Shown: positions 45,541 to 59,522, counted from the first letter of the stretch. The stretch is DNA of 64,000 bases from Marchantia polymorpha subsp. ruderalis (GCA_037833965.1 AP031354.1:21926001-21990000), one strand, 5' to 3'. Numbers and translations: made by a program. The notes: a model not told the origin generated them from the letters alone.

Positions 45541-48286
45541 CCACATTTCCTTCGATTACGTAAACTCATGCTAGCTGCTGTATGTCGTCGATTCATGTCG
45601 CAATAGCAAGACGGTACAAAAACTCGTGGCGTGGTGTCTTGGAGCATTCAGGCAAATAAACTTGAGTTTTGAGTTTCAGAAAATGATCATTATTGATATT
45701 TTTCTTTCTGTTCCCAATCCTTCATCCGCACTCCCTGGCAGCCCTGACCTGAACCATGTATCATTGTATTTTAATAATTTTGAATCAAATTTTATTTTTT
45801 TTAAAGATCTAAAATTGTTAAGAATGTTTCAGCATATTTAAAGTTTGAACATATGGATATTTAAATTATTATCTGGATTTTTAATTTTTTTAGAGTAAGT
45901 GATATATAAAAATAACCATGAGATTCCTTATAATGAATAGATATTAGATTTTTATAAGAAAATTTTGGGTTTAAATAATGTGAATTTGTACAATTTTATT
46001 TTCTTGGGATTAATATGTTTTTTAGATAAAAATAATAATTTGTAAAATCTGAAAATCAAAGATTCTAACATAAGTGGAATAAAATATTCATTTCCAATCA
46101 ATTTCCTAGTTTTCACGCATAAGGTTTTTTAATAATAATATTTCCCTCAATATTTTTCATTATTATGAAATTTATTTTTACATAAGTTGAATTGTGTAAG
46201 GTTTCAATGTTATCAATATAAGAATATTCAATGTTACTATTATAATTATGGAATATAATTATTATATATTACTTATTAGAAAAATTTCACTGAAGTACTT
46301 GATTTTAAAAATTAATATACTTGTATTCAAATAAATATAAGTACTTTAACATTATTTTTTTCATCAATCATAATTACAAAACATTAAGCTGAAATTTTGT
46401 CATCTATGAAATGTGAATTAATTTTATTTTTCTATAAAACTTTTTTTTTGTTATTTTTGGATTTGATGCAAGTTAAAACAAGTATTAACAACTGATTAAA
46501 TTTTATGGTACAGTTTATGGAAAACATATGCACAAGCTCTGTACGTATGCATATGAAGAAGCTATCATATGTGCATTGTGTTATAAATCAAACTATCACA
46601 TTCAATTCAGATCTAATGATACAAATCTAAACTATATTTAAAGAAAAGGTTCAAAATAAATAAATAATTATTCAATTTATTAACATAGGTGCAAAAACAT
46701 GTATACGATCTTCGATGAAAAAATAATTGATTAGATTAATTAGAGAAATTGATTTTTGAACCAATCATTCTATAATTTCATTTGAATTCAATTTACGATA
46801 ATATATAGTATTTTAAAATTATTTTAATAATATTTTAAAATTTTAAAAATTGATTTTGAGTTTTCTAGTATTTTAATATTAGTTAGAATACTTAAATCTT
46901 CAAGATTTGTTTGAAATCAGAGTCAAAAAAATAAAATTTATTACACCATTCATTCATATATCTTGTTGAAATTTTATAATTTTGATGTAATTTTGTTAAA
47001 TTTACGATTTCAATTTAGAGTTTTTTGTACTTGTTCCAGAAAACTTATCATATATTTGGTTTTAGTATGATATTTTTTTATTGATAATATAAAATAATAA
47101 TAAAAAAATATAAAATATAAAAAGATATAAATTTTTGCAGTATTACATAATGTTTCTTTATATTAATTTATTAATATAGAACTTTAGCAGATTATAGATA
47201 CGTATCATTAAATTTTAACATGAAAAGCTAAAAAATATTGAAAATAAAATAATTTAGATATTTAATATATTGCATTATCAAAATTTTAATTTTGAGATAA
47301 TTATGTCCAATATATATGTAAATAATATAATTTTTTAACCTAAATTTATAAAAAAAACCTCAAGAAAATTAGTTGATATGACCACTACGCAACACAAATA
47401 GTTTATCGGATCCAACACCAATCGCTTTAAACTGATGCGACCCCACCTACGGCGGTATCGGTTGTCGGTGTTTAGAGGTCAACCTGCAAGGCAAGAGGAG
47501 GAACGAGCAATGGAGCGGGGTCAAGGGGAGGCTAGAGATCATTGCAACATTTTTTTGCTTTGAGAAAGAAAGGTTGCAGGATTTGATGAATTGGGAGACA
47601 TTATCTGCACAGCTGAGTGTCAATGCATTGCTACTAGTCGCTTAAATTTTACTAGTCACCTTAAGAGCATTCTAAAAATTCCTTTCCATTCTAATATATG
47701 GGATGAATTGGTGTAAGTGGTAGAGACAGAGAACCGTTAGAGAACAAATTTAATCCCAATCTTAGAAGAAAGTCCGGTGCTTGAAAAGCAAATTGCTATG
47801 GATCCTTCTAAGGATAAGGCGTCTCATATAAACATACAAAAAATAAGATTGTTAAGAATTATAAGATTCAAAAACGCGAGAATATAATCAAAGTGGAAGC
47901 AAAAACCTCAAAGTTGCTGAATGCAATCACAGATGAGGAGAAACAAGAGGTGTAGAGTTTTTTTTCGTCTACAATTATTGTGACCAGCAGCACTGCAAGT
48001 GAGTACTAATACTAAGTATGGATATGAGTGGGATCTTGTCACAACACATGAAGGGAGTTGACCTAGAGAAGACGAGTCGATAATTAGAAGCTTAAAAAAG
48101 TGTATACCTGCTCGCAAGATCTACTTATAAAAAATATCTAACGAAACAACTTAGAGCATATTCATTCGCTCATTCGTAGTTCAGTGAGATCGGATGAAGC
48201 ATTTGCCTTTTGCTTGATTGAGTGATTCTCAAATGATGAAAACCTGTCTGCTCTCAAGACGTGACCCGTTTTCTTCTCAAAAGAAC
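45541..48286. other. AT-rich gene-free block and unidentified flank
   Basis: 45.8-47.4 kb is extremely AT-rich with dense A/T runs. 47.4-48.28 kb returns to normal composition but holds no recognisable gene, LTR or RNA. Confidence 0.45.
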
Positions 48287-48294
48287 AACTAAGC

Positions 48295-49178
48295 TAGACC
48301 TCATTAGAAGTGGCATTTGCCACTTTTCCCACCTTTTCGTTATTTGTGGCACCCAAAACTTTTTAAAAGTGGCATTTGTATTAAAAAAAATTATGTGACA
48401 ATGTTGAAACCAGACAGATTGAGCTTAACTCATGAGAACGTTAGGGAGGGTTGCTTCTTCGTTGTGGCTAAGTCAGTTCCGCCCTCATATTATGTTCAAG
48501 TTACCCCAGAACCATCGAAAGCTAACGAGTATTTAGAAGAGTCCATGAACAAGACGCATGATTATTCACTGTGAGGATAGTCAAAGCAGAGAAAGCTAGT
48601 ACTTTGAGAAGAAATGAGTTGAAGGTTCTTGATCCTAACAATGAGAATATTAAACTTCAACTGCATAGTGACAACTTCCAAAATTCAAGAGACTAGAATT
48701 GTATTACTCTTCAAAACCTCAGGTGAAGATGAGTAACATCACCTGTCTTCAATACTAGTATTGAAGAGAAACTTGGTTTCATGACCAGAATATTTTGGCA
48801 TTAGAGTTTTAGAAAACTTTTGCGGTGTATGTAATACTCTTTAATTCCAAAAATACATCCATCAGGTGATCATGTATTACTTCAATTTGTGTCCACAATC
48901 GGCTCAAAAACACAGATACAGGGATTCTCTTTCTAGTCGTTTACTGACGGCAATGTGATCTAATGCTTGCTTGATTGGGATAATAACATTCTTACATTGT
49001 CAAACGCGCACTTCGTAAATTTTAGACAGTGCTTGCAAACTCTAAAAAGTTTATGCCATAAAGCTCAATTGTAACTAAAGAGTAATTGTTGAAAAAAGCT
49101 TAATTGTGGCATCGGCCCAAATTTAAATGTGAGATATGAGACATTTTTTAAATAAAATGCCACTTTTAATGAGGTCTG
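48295..49178. mobile_element. TIR DNA transposon, 884 bp, 8-bp target duplication (hAT-like)
   Basis: The left end TAGACCTCATTAGAAGTGGC and the inverted right end CAGACCTCATTAAAAGTGGC form the TIR, extending to GCATTT. The direct repeat AACTAAGC flanks it at 48287-48294 and 49179-49186, and a T follows on both sides, so a 9-bp Mutator-type reading is also possible. Inside the left end the GTGGCATTTG motif recurs. The plus-strand frame 48317-48574 (85 codons) matches nothing known, and no transposase domain was seen, so it is non-autonomous. Confidence 0.88.
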
Positions 49179-49186
49179 AACTAAGC

Positions 49187-52100
49187 TCACTTGTTGTTTT
49201 GTTATCTGGTTCCAATCTTCACTTGATCTTCTAGCAGGTTGGAGTTCAAAGCGTGATTGCGACCACTTGAAACTCATTATATAAGGGATTAAGAAATTGT
49301 ACCAGGATTTTTAAAAAATCACCTTAAGCGAATCAAGGTTACAAAGTGAATTGTGAAATTGAAATTATTCTATGCTTGTAAATAAGTGTGGCCCAATGGG
49401 ACGTACCATGATACAAACAATAAATAGTTGAAGGAAAAATCTATGGCAGATATTACAAAATCACAACTATAGGCATGAACATGAAGACCTGAACACAATG
49501 CTCGGAGTATTTCCTTTCCCTTCTTTTCTTTGGTTTTGTTGATGAACCTATCGATCTCAACATAACAACCGAGCCAATACTCGATTGGTTAATAGTATAA
49601 AACTAGACATAAGAACTTTTTGTTGAACTTGGTGACAGTGTGCTGTCGGTGATGGAGTGTTATGGATAGAGTGATAGGTGATGGATTCCACTAAGCTATT
49701 TGTGTTACGCAAGTATAGCTTCAAGTAATTTTTTCCAAATTATCATAGGATTTTTGGATTTGCATTGAATCAAATCAATAACAACTTTAATGGTTGTATT
49801 CATGTGTATTACTCAAAAGAAAATTCCTTTTGATTTTTGTGTACACTTATGCCGTTTATTTCTTATAATTAAATATATTTTGTATTACAAGATCTTGTTT
49901 TGTACTAAAGTGCTTTATATTGCATTTAAAATTCTTGTGTGTACAAAAATTATGCTTATATACTTTCTTAAAAAAAATAACCTATAAAGATATAGTTAGC
50001 TTTTTATATTTACAAAAATCAATTTAAAAAAGTGTAGAAAAACATATTGAAGTTTTTCTATCTTTTTATGCTGAAGATGAAAATATTTATACTGTAAAGA
50101 CATATATGTGATTCATTGACGAAATGACTCAATTCTATTGAAGATCAAATGTAAATAATACATTTTCAGCATAAACAATTTTTTCTTCCATTTTCATATA
50201 TCATCATGATATGTGAATTTTGCAATTAATTCAAAGTCATATGTAATAAATGAGCTCAAATAAACAATCTATCATAATTAAATTGTATATGCGATCAACA
50301 AGATGTTATTTTTTCCAATATTAATAGATCATGAACATTGAAATGTTGCATTCATTTATACATCACAATCTATGTTTACATGTTTTAATTTTTATTTGTA
50401 ATAGTGACAAATATTCAAAATATAGATTTTCTGAAAAAATAAATTAAATTTGCATATACAATACACATACCAATATCTTACACTAATACAAGAGAAGTGC
50501 TTCAAAATCTGTTACATATAAAATCTGTTACTCTTTTCATGAAATATTTGAAAAGTGTCACAAAATAAGATTCATTATTAAAAAAATTTTATCATTAAAG
50601 TTTGCATATAAAAATTTCAAATTTTCAAAATGAAATAACGGATTAAAATTATTTTTTAAAAACTTTTTTCAATTGAATTATTTCTTGTAAAATCTAACAT
50701 AATTGGTTAACTTACTGTAGATGTAATGAAAATCATGTCAATAATTTTTTACTTACTTTCTTTCAAACTGTTTTTCATATATAATAATTTTATCTGAAAT
50801 CAATAATGCTAGTGTTGTTGATAGTTATATAATCAATCATAGGTAACTTTTTTACAACATCTGATTACAGGTTACAATACATGAATCGATGACTTTCAAA
50901 GATAAAAAAAAATCATTTAAAAGATACATAAAACATAAAACATGAAATTTTTTTTCAAATCATATATTACAGTGAATATATTAAATATTTTGAATGCTTA
51001 AGATTGTATCCGTCTCTATCTAGATACTTAAATACTAAATTTTACCATATTTATCTTAATATTTCATTAAAAAAATCTAGTTATAAGATATTTTTTGTTC
51101 AATATAATATGAATGAACTAGGATATATTTTTTATATATTTAAATATTAAAAATATATTTTGCATTCAAAATCACAAAAATATATTTTGATGTTATTTGC
51201 AATAATCTAGAAAAAAGTTTATATTGAGATTTAGAGACATTTGATTAATTTTTTCGAATTATTTCAATCCATGTGATATGTTTATTTATATGATTTAATT
51301 ATGATTGTCCCAAGATACAGAATCATCACATTTATGATAATACATTTTTTCATATTTGAATATATATTATGAATCAGAATCGTGTTGATGTTCACATGAA
51401 AATTATTTAACAAGATGTACCTTTTGACTTGAGCACAACAATGCGTGATGTATTACACTGCAAATGATGTTGAAATAGATTAAAGATTCTAAATTATATT
51501 TTACCACATTTTTTATCTGTTAGATTTTTATTGCTTATCTAATTGTTTGATTTTCTCAAAATATTAATCATTACAAAAACTTTAAAATTTAATTTGAAAT
51601 CTTTCAGTTTTAATTTTTTTTTCTAATCTATAAATATTTTGAAGGTATTTTTTGAAGTATTCTAAAATAAAATACCTGGTTCAATAAAAAAATTAGTTGA
51701 TTCATATTTATCATATGAATCAATTTGATAACCATCTAGAAAATTAGATGATGCATCTTTGATGATTCAAAAAATTTGAACACTTGTGCAACAAAGATTG
51801 TCTTAGATAGAGTGAAATTTACAATCATTTTTAGTTAGATTTTACTCAAGATAGAAATATAATTGAATGTATAACGGTCATGTTAGAGATCCATGTATTT
51901 TGTAAATAAATAATTGTAGCAGTTAGTAGAGACATTAAGCAATACGAGTGTTCATTAAATATATCCGTCATGTCATCAATTCACTAAAAATGTATTACAT
52001 GCATGTTTGAGAAAAAACAACGTTGAATTTTTACCAAATCATTCTATGACATGGATTTAGTATTAACAAAGTTTATCATATATGCATACACTATATGGAG

Positions 52101-52637
52101 TTTTCTTTTTCGTTCTTTCTTCGTGTTAAATGTGAAAATTTAACACGGAGTGAACTTTGTTTAAGGTAGACCTTTGCTAAATAACTACGTTGGTACAGAG
52201 AGAAGTTTTTTAGAACTGCAATTATTCATTCTCCTACACGGGTTACAATAACCCGGTTGATGATGATCTGATTCATGATTACCTAAAGTCAGTGTATTTG
52301 TTACACTAACTTTGAAACTATTTAGATATATGAGCTTAGGAAATCAAATTTAACACGTTTGTGAAAGAAAGAAAAATTCTTATAAATTGAAGACGAGAGG
52401 TTCAAATATTCTTTAGCGTATCATTAAATTCATTGCAGTATCCTTTACTCATTAGAAAACACTTACAATTGCAATCGAAGTAGTTTCTTATTCTTCTTAT
52501 CTTCGTATGTGGTGTGTATAATGTTTGACAGAGAGAAATAATCGATTCATCTTAAATACGTTCATATATATATATATATATAATTTTTTTTTAAATTTTT
52601 TTTTTTGATTGTGTTTCAATGGTGCCCTTGCACCACA
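49187..52637. other. AT-rich gene-free block
   Basis: From about 49.7 to 52.6 kb the DNA is among the most AT-rich in the window, with no open frame above about 70 codons and no recognisable element ends. It finishes in a (TA)n run at 52565-52582 and T-rich sequence. Confidence 0.5.
52565..52582. repeat. (TA)9 microsatellite
   Basis: An uninterrupted alternating TA run at the right edge of the AT-rich block. Confidence 0.8.
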
Positions 52638-55200
52638 CTACCCTTTCGGTGTCATACTGTACAACTTGACGGGGTCTTCCCGTGGCTTTTGCTTACATAA
52701 CTGTTCTCGGTACGATGATTTAATTAAGAGATGGTCAATGCAAAGGCCTTCTTTCCGTTGCAAGATGACCTGAGTTGGCGACAGCCTACGGCATGGAAGA
52801 GTCGGTTCGAGTGCCTCTGCTACCTGTCCCTTGCATGCATGGCTCGAAGCGTGATTAGTTGATTCCATGGCCGTCCAAAGGTCCAGGAAGTCGAGACAAA
52901 CCTGGATCCACCCGTCGAGCGCAATCTGGTCGGGACTGTCAGCAGTGGCGACCATGGTGCAAAAGGTCTCCGACACATGTAGGCTCTGCGTAGCGCACCT
53001 GTCGGCTTCCCTGTCCTGCTAAACTTGGCCACTTCCGAGAGATTGGATGCTTCGGCGGCGGCGGAGTCTTGTCCGTCGAAATCGAGTCGAAGGGCCTCGC
53101 CATTCAGGTTCGGTAGGATCTCGAAGCGAGCGCTCCGAGTCTCAGAGTATGACTGACTGACAGACTGACGGCCAAAAGGTGGGAGCAGATGAGGCAGATG
53201 ATCGTCGACCAACCTTCTTTTGAGACACTTTGAGAGACTTACGTGCCCGATCGGGAGGATTCAACGAACGAAGGCCAAAAGTTGACCACCGATGGACATG
53301 ACGACGGCCCTGATCTCGAAAAGCTCTGCGTTTCTTCTTCTCTGCTGCTGACTTCATTCGGGGCGAAATGTACAATTGACTTGCGACAGCAGGACGACGT
53401 GTACACGCCCCTCGTTGTAACGTCTGCTTATCCTTTTGGCGGATCTGGAACAGGAACTCTGAATTCTAGCTCTCTACGCATTAGCCTCCCAAAGCCCAAT
53501 GGACGTAAGAACTGAACAGCAACAACGATGGGAAGCCCCCGCACGATATCGAAGGATCAACAGGTGGCCAGGCCCCAATATATCACGACGGAAATATGTT
53601 TTGCAAAAAGTAGCATCAACGAAATCCGATCCACAGTACTCCGAGAAACGTCTAGAACCTATAAAGCTTCCAAATAATAAATCATCACCTGTGGATTGCC
53701 TAATTCATACTCTCCACATAAACATGGATACAAGTGGTTTTATGTTGTAGAATTGTCTAAAGACGTATACTCTCTCGCACTCTCATCTGATAGTGAAATA
53801 TATGCCGATAGCTCCACATATCTGGAAGAACAAAAGGGTCACATTTCTGCATGCCCCAAATGATTGGATAATGACGTTCCACTCTTTATCCTTCTTCACC
53901 GCTGTTCAACCTGTCACACTTAGGATTTGTAACGTGAACGTCCGTGACAATAATGTGGTTGTACCGAACCAAGTATGAATTTGCATAAATTAATAGCAAT
54001 ATGCGCTAAGTAGTCAGATTGGTCTTTGATTGCTGTGTAATTTAGTGTGCATTATTTGGGCGAGCAGAAGTCGATCGTGGCACTTTGGTGCATCACCCCC
54101 AGCCTAGGAGAGAAAGAAAGACAGGGATGATAGGGACATCTAAGGAGTAGATGGCTAAATCCTGGAGGGTGGCCCACATCTGGCGAAATGAAACACCTTG
54201 CTCGAAAGGGCTCGTTTTGTAAACGTCGTCAAATCTAAAGAAGGGTGATGGAACTCAGCCACAAAATTTTTCCGGCTTTCTTTTGCCCGTGCGCTGAAGC
54301 TGTCGAGCACTTTATCGCCATGGTAGTGTACGTGGTGAATTTGAGGGCAGCTTCTCATGTTCACAGGGGTGAAATTCTGTGGACCTGCAGTGCAGATGAG
54401 AGATTTCAGCCGACCGAGGAGAATATTGAAGGAAGAGCGCATTCCGATTGACTCCCGTGTTGTCTTAGGCGAGCCTGAGCTCCGAGGACCTATATAGCCG
54501 CCGGTGGGAGTTGTAGGTAGAGAGGGAGGTGGAAAAACTGCGACCAGAATATGTCTTTGAATTTCGGAAAGATGTGGGAGATTGGTGCATGCCATTGAGC
54601 AGATGTCGCAGCCTTTTCTCCGCGTGTGTATGTCTGAAAGCTCGCTCGTTGACTCACTTCGTTGAATCCAATCGTGAATTCATGACAGTGATGTTCGCGA
54701 CAGAACCTACTATTCACAACAGACTTCGCGCCGTCGAAAATGCTCCCTAGTGGTAACGATGGAACTCTAGATTTCTCCCCAATTCGAGCTCGTAGATCCA
54801 GGAAGATACCGTGCAGGAAGCTGATGCAAGAGTAGATTACCTGCGGGTTTGCTGTTTCATATGGATCTCGAGGCGAGGCGAGGCGAGGTGAGATGATGCG
54901 AACTGACTGGCCCCACAGAACTGTTGGAGTTTATTGAATTCCTGAATTCATTTTCTAGCAGCTGCAGAACTTTTTCTGAGGCTATTATATCTGAAGTGGA
55001 ACAAGCGACAGAGCATTGCAATTGCAAGCATTTCAAGCAGACCACTCTATCCTGGAGACGACAGAGTGCCGCAGGATCTGCGAAGAGGTTCCTGCCAGAG
55101 CTTCGTCTTCAGTAAGATTGAAATCTTATTCTGGAGATTTTGGTCCGCTTAATAATCGCTCAGCACGATCATTTGAGGCCGAGGAGGCCGGAATTCGAAG
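52638..55200. promoter_or_regulatory. GC-richer flank and probable 5' region of the NPF gene
   Basis: Composition rises sharply at about 52.62 kb. Minus-strand frames at 53212-52820 (130 codons), 52976-52638 (112) and 54595-54155 (146) are open but match no family I recognise and overlap plus-strand frames. They could be parts of an unrecognised minus-strand gene or chance. Closer to the NPF gene, a TATA-like CTATATAG lies at 54491, and a short GAGGC repeat ending in a potential donor (GAGGTGAGA) lies at 54869-54893, compatible with a spliced leader. Confidence 0.35.
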
Positions 55201-58200
55201 ATGAAGTTTTGGAGGGAGAGTTCAAGTTTGGCTCCAGTCGATTCTGCTGGAGACGAGACTGCTCTCGAACGGTACACGCAGAATGATACCGTGGATTGCG
55301 AAGGAAGGCCCGCAAACAAGGCAACGACTGGAGGATGGAGATGTACTCCTTTCATCTTCGGTACGTGGCGTCTTTCAATTTTGTTTTCGCAGAACTAAGA
55401 ATTCTAGGACGTCTTTGAAGCATTTGTTTCATGAGTGACGCTGAACTTCGCGAGGAGACATGGATTTCATCGACGGGTGAGGGTCTAATGAGAGGATTAT
55501 GGATTAAACAGATTGGGATCAAGGGTGTCGCATTTTCCTTTGGGCGTTTTCTGAATAAATTTGCAGCTTTCATCGACTCCCCGACTAGCTTCCGATTTTA
55601 TGAAAATCTTGTCGAACAATGTACGATGTCTTTAAGTACATTTCGAATTGCAGACACGAAAGAAATCAGTCCTCTTTTCTTGAGACTAATCGTTGTGTTT
55701 CCATGTGGTCCCCCATCTCGTTTTACTCTGGCATCATATAGACTGGTAGAGTTATTTAGAGTCCCTCATCGTAATCGAGGTTCACCATCACAGAGCGCCA
55801 AGGCAGTCAGCCTGAGAGATTTACGTCCGACAAGGCTGCAGATTAAACTCCCTTGCTCTTCATGGAATTAGACAATTTGCCGTATCCTTCCACTGGACAT
55901 CATAGCAGAATTTACTGAGAATCTGCAGAGATTGAATAGCACTCTAGACCCATTTTGGACGTCTCCCAAGGCTGCAGATTATACTCCCTTGCTCTTCATG
56001 GAATTAGATAAATTGCCAAATCCTTCCACTGGACATCATAGCAGAATTTACCGAGAATCTGCAGAGATTTAATAGCATTCTAGACCAATTTTGGACGTCT
56101 CCCAAGGCTGCAGATTATACTCCCTTGCTCTTCATGGAATTATACAAATTGCCAAATCCTTCCACTGGACATCATAGCAGAAATTACCGAGAATCTGCAG
56201 AGATTTAATAGCACTCTAGACCAATTTTGTACGTCTCCCAAGGCTGCAGATTATACTCCCTTGCTCTTCATGGAATTATACAAATTGCCAAATCCTTCCA
56301 CTGGACATCATAGCAGAAATTACCGAGAATCTGCAGAGATTTAATAGCACTTTAGACCAATTTTGTACGCCTCCCGTTTGTCCTGCATTGTAGGGAGTAG
56401 GTACTTTGGTCTCCGATTCAGCACGTGTTTTTGAATTCAGCTGAGCGAATGTCATCCTCTACAATTTCATCTTGCGAGATATCAAACATTTCTTGGATGA
56501 ACTTCGGGAAGGAAGGAAGAGAGAGAGAGAGAAAAAGAAGTGACGTTGAGGAGCAGAACTCCAGGGGGCGGTATCAGAAGGTGCTAGAGATTATCGATGC
56601 TCGCGAGGATAAAATGTCAACCACGTTCGCTAGATTGCAGAGAGAAACGAAGAGCTTAATTACGAATTGTGGAATTGACTGTGAGCTAAGATAACGTAAC
56701 ATCGTGAATTGCAGGTGCCGAATTTGCGGAAAAGACTGCAGCATTCGGAGCGCAGTTCAACATGGTGAATTACTTGGTCGGAGTAAAGTTTCTCGCGAAG
56801 GCCTATTCCGCCAACATGGTCACAAATTATCTCGGAACTGGGTACCTGATGACATTGGTCGGTGGAATCGTAGCAGACTCCTTCCTGGGTCGCTTCTGGA
56901 CCATATTTGCGGCTGGCACAATACAAATGATGGTACGTTTTCTAAAAGTACATTCGGCCCTGAAAGCTTCGATTCCTGCAAGGGGAATTCGAAACCCGAA
57001 TCCAGATGTCATGTCTGCATGCACACAGCGTAGCGACAAGGAGAACAGTCCACTGTTCTTACTTATGCTGTACATAATTGTGGTACGAAGTGGTCAAAGC
57101 CCAGTGATAAATTCTCACGACCACTGAATTGTGTGGTCCAAGGATATGCCTTCTGATGAGCAACGTTTTTCTGATAAGACTACTCTAGAGACTCCTTGCG
57201 ATCTGTGAATGGGCATGCCGATCGTAGAGCTGAGCAAAATCTTTGAACTTTGTCGAAGGACCGGGACACACTTCCTGTTAATCTGGACGTGTCATACTTT
57301 TCTGGACAATACCACCCACGGGAATGAATATTCCTCCATCCATGATTACGAGCCTTGAAACAATATGCAGAAGCTGCAACTTCTACTAGGCCTCGAGTCC
57401 AACTCAGAATCTATTGCATGCAATTTTCTTTGGTGTCAAAAACTTGTTCTTGTCCTGGCCTTGGAAGGGACTCAGAGTCAGGTGCTCGACACCGTCCTCT
57501 TAGAGATGGCTGTCAGACTGCTGATGGCCGAGCAGAATGGCGTGGGGCTTAGAACTAGATTGACTGGGAATCCTTTTCTCGTTGGCGCATTTTCGAAAGA
57601 GAACATGCAGTCACGAAGAGGACGAGGTGGAAAAATTCGTTGTCATCTTGGTCTTGTTCTGACCAAAACGAGGAAAACTTTGTTGTGTGTGCATGATTGT
57701 GGGGCAGGGCTTCGTGGTTTTGATGCTTACAGCATTTCTACCATCTTTGAACAATCAATACTGCGAGGACGATCTGAAGAAAGACTGCCGGGCTGCACAT
57801 GGATCGAGCTTGTCAACCATCTACGTGGGCCTTTACCTCATAGCGATCGGGACTGGGGGCATCAAAGCTTGTGTATCAGCATTCGGAGCAGATCAATTCG
57901 ATTCCGAGGACCCCAGGGAGGCGAAAAGTCTGCCTCATTACTTCAATGTGTTCTTCGGCTCCGTTGAGATGGGCTCACTGTTCGCCTCGACTCTCATGAT
58001 ATGGATTCAAGAGTACAAGGGCTGGAAATGGGGCTATGCCATATTGGCCATAGTCATGGGTGCAGCTCTTGTCCTGCTCGTAAGTGCACGGAGGCTCTTC
58101 AGGTACAGAGTTCCCAGAGGCAGTCCATTCACTCCCGTGGCCAGAGTCTTCATCACAGCTCTGAGAAACCGCAAGCTCCCCACTCCAACGGACCAGAGCC

Positions 58201-59522
58201 ATCTGTACACTGGACCCGAAGAGAAAGCACCGCAAGGAGTTATTCGGACGAGCAACTTAAAGTGAGTTCAATCAGGCTCATGGAATTTGCATATTAACGC
58301 CATAATTTCCATATCATTTGCACAACGTGTCCTATCCCATCGACCTACGCAGATTGTTTATCTCAGTCGAGCATTGTGCTTATCACTTAAAACTGCACGA
58401 GCAGATCGTCAGTGAACAAGAAATCCATGAAATCCAAGAAATCCATGTTCAATGTTTACTTGGCAAGGTGCTGATTCTGATGAGCAGTATAAGTACCCTA
58501 GAATTCTCTCTCACTGGGCGGTTGAATTGTAGGGATTCCGAGATTGTGCTGGCCAAATTGGCTGCGGATTTGATTGAAATTATGCATGATTAAGCTCATC
58601 GAGGATTGTGGGAAATTTCAGGTTTTTGGAGAAGGCTGCGGTACTGAGGGAGGGAGAAGTGGCAACCGGGGAGGAGCCGAATCCTTGGAGAGTGGCGAAT
58701 TTGCAGGATGTGGAGGACACGAAAATGCTGCTACGGCTGCTGCCGATACTCTTCTCGTCCTTCTTCTACTGGACCTGCTCCGTGCAGTTCAGCACATTCA
58801 CGGTGTACCAAGTGGCAACGATGGATCGGCGACTGGGGACGATGGTCGTGCCCTCGGGAACGGTGGGAGGAGTGTTTCTGACAGTGAGCATCCTCCTCAC
58901 AATCATCTTCTACGACAGAGTCATCATGCGCCTCATCAAACGCTTCACGGGGAATGGACAAGGCATCTCGCCGCTGAGGAAGATCGGCATCGGGGTCATC
59001 ACTCCAGCCTTCGCCATGATGACAGCTGCTCTGATCGAGATGAAGCGGCTGCGCGTGGTGCAGGACGAGCACGCCGAGGACAGCCCGGCCACCCCTCTGC
59101 CCATGTCCATGTTCTGGCTGGTGCCGCAGTACCTGATCATCGGCTCGGGGCAAGCATTCATTTACGTGGGCTCTCTCGAATTCTTCTACAACGAGAGTCC
59201 GCGAACGATGCAGTCCCTGGGGACAGCGCTGGTGTCGTGCACCATGTCCATCGGCGTGTTCACGAGCAGTGCCATCGTTTCCACCGTCAACAGGGCCACC
59301 AGACACAACCATGACGGCCAATGGCTCGGGAACAATCTGAATCGGAGTCATCTGGATCGATTCTACTGGGTTCTCGGAGGTCTGAGCCTGATCAACGTGA
59401 TGTTCTTCCTGTTGGCCGCTTGGTGGCACGAGTCCGTGACGAGGGCCTTTTCTTCTTCCGCCGTCGCTGCCGATCCCGATGCCAGTCCGCCATCGGCAGC
59501 ACCATCTGCCCACCAGGCGTAG
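55201..59522 (+). CDS. NPF (NRT1/PTR) transporter; exons 55201-55360, 56715-56932, 57708-58261, 58622-59522
   Basis: Proton-coupled plasma or vacuolar membrane carrier of the major facilitator superfamily; plant NPFs move nitrate, peptides or hormones and the substrate cannot be read from sequence. The model gives 610 residues, typical for NPF, with about 12 membrane segments. The N-terminus has 'DCEGRPANKATTGGW'. The proton-coupling ExxEK motif is at 56-60 ('EFAEK'). The PTR signature 'GTGGIKACVSAFGADQFD' is at about 174-191. After the central cytosolic loop, 'FLEKAAVLREGEVA' opens the second half, and the tail is Ser/Ala/Pro-rich. Introns (1354, 775 and 360 bp) have GT..AG ends and phases 1, 0 and 2 that join into one frame. 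An in-frame TGA upstream fixes the ATG. In the second PTR motif 'FNVFFGSVEMGS', Glu replaces the usual Asn. Confidence 0.92.
55833..56375. repeat. 136-bp tandem repeat, four copies, in NPF intron 1
   Basis: Copies start AAGGCTGCAGATTA at 55833, 55968, 56104 and 56240 (spacing 135, 136, 136). They hold CCCTTGCTCTTCATGGAATT, TCCACTGGACATCATAGCAG and a GAGAATCTGCAGAGATT block. The last three are nearly identical; the first is more diverged. The array lies wholly within intron 1. Confidence 0.92.

Noticed and set aside
52638-53375. Overlapping minus-strand frames as a coding gene
   Set aside because: They lie in three different frames with no splice model that joins them into a known protein, and the composition explains the openness. 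I cannot exclude a real gene.
54155-54595. 146-codon minus-strand frame
   Set aside because: It lies in the likely NPF promoter or leader, matches no family, and has plus-strand open frames across it.
58574-59314. 246-codon plus-strand and 293-codon minus-strand frames over NPF exon 4
   Set aside because: They are shadows of the GC-rich transporter exon; their His/Arg/Asp-rich translations are typical of out-of-frame reading.
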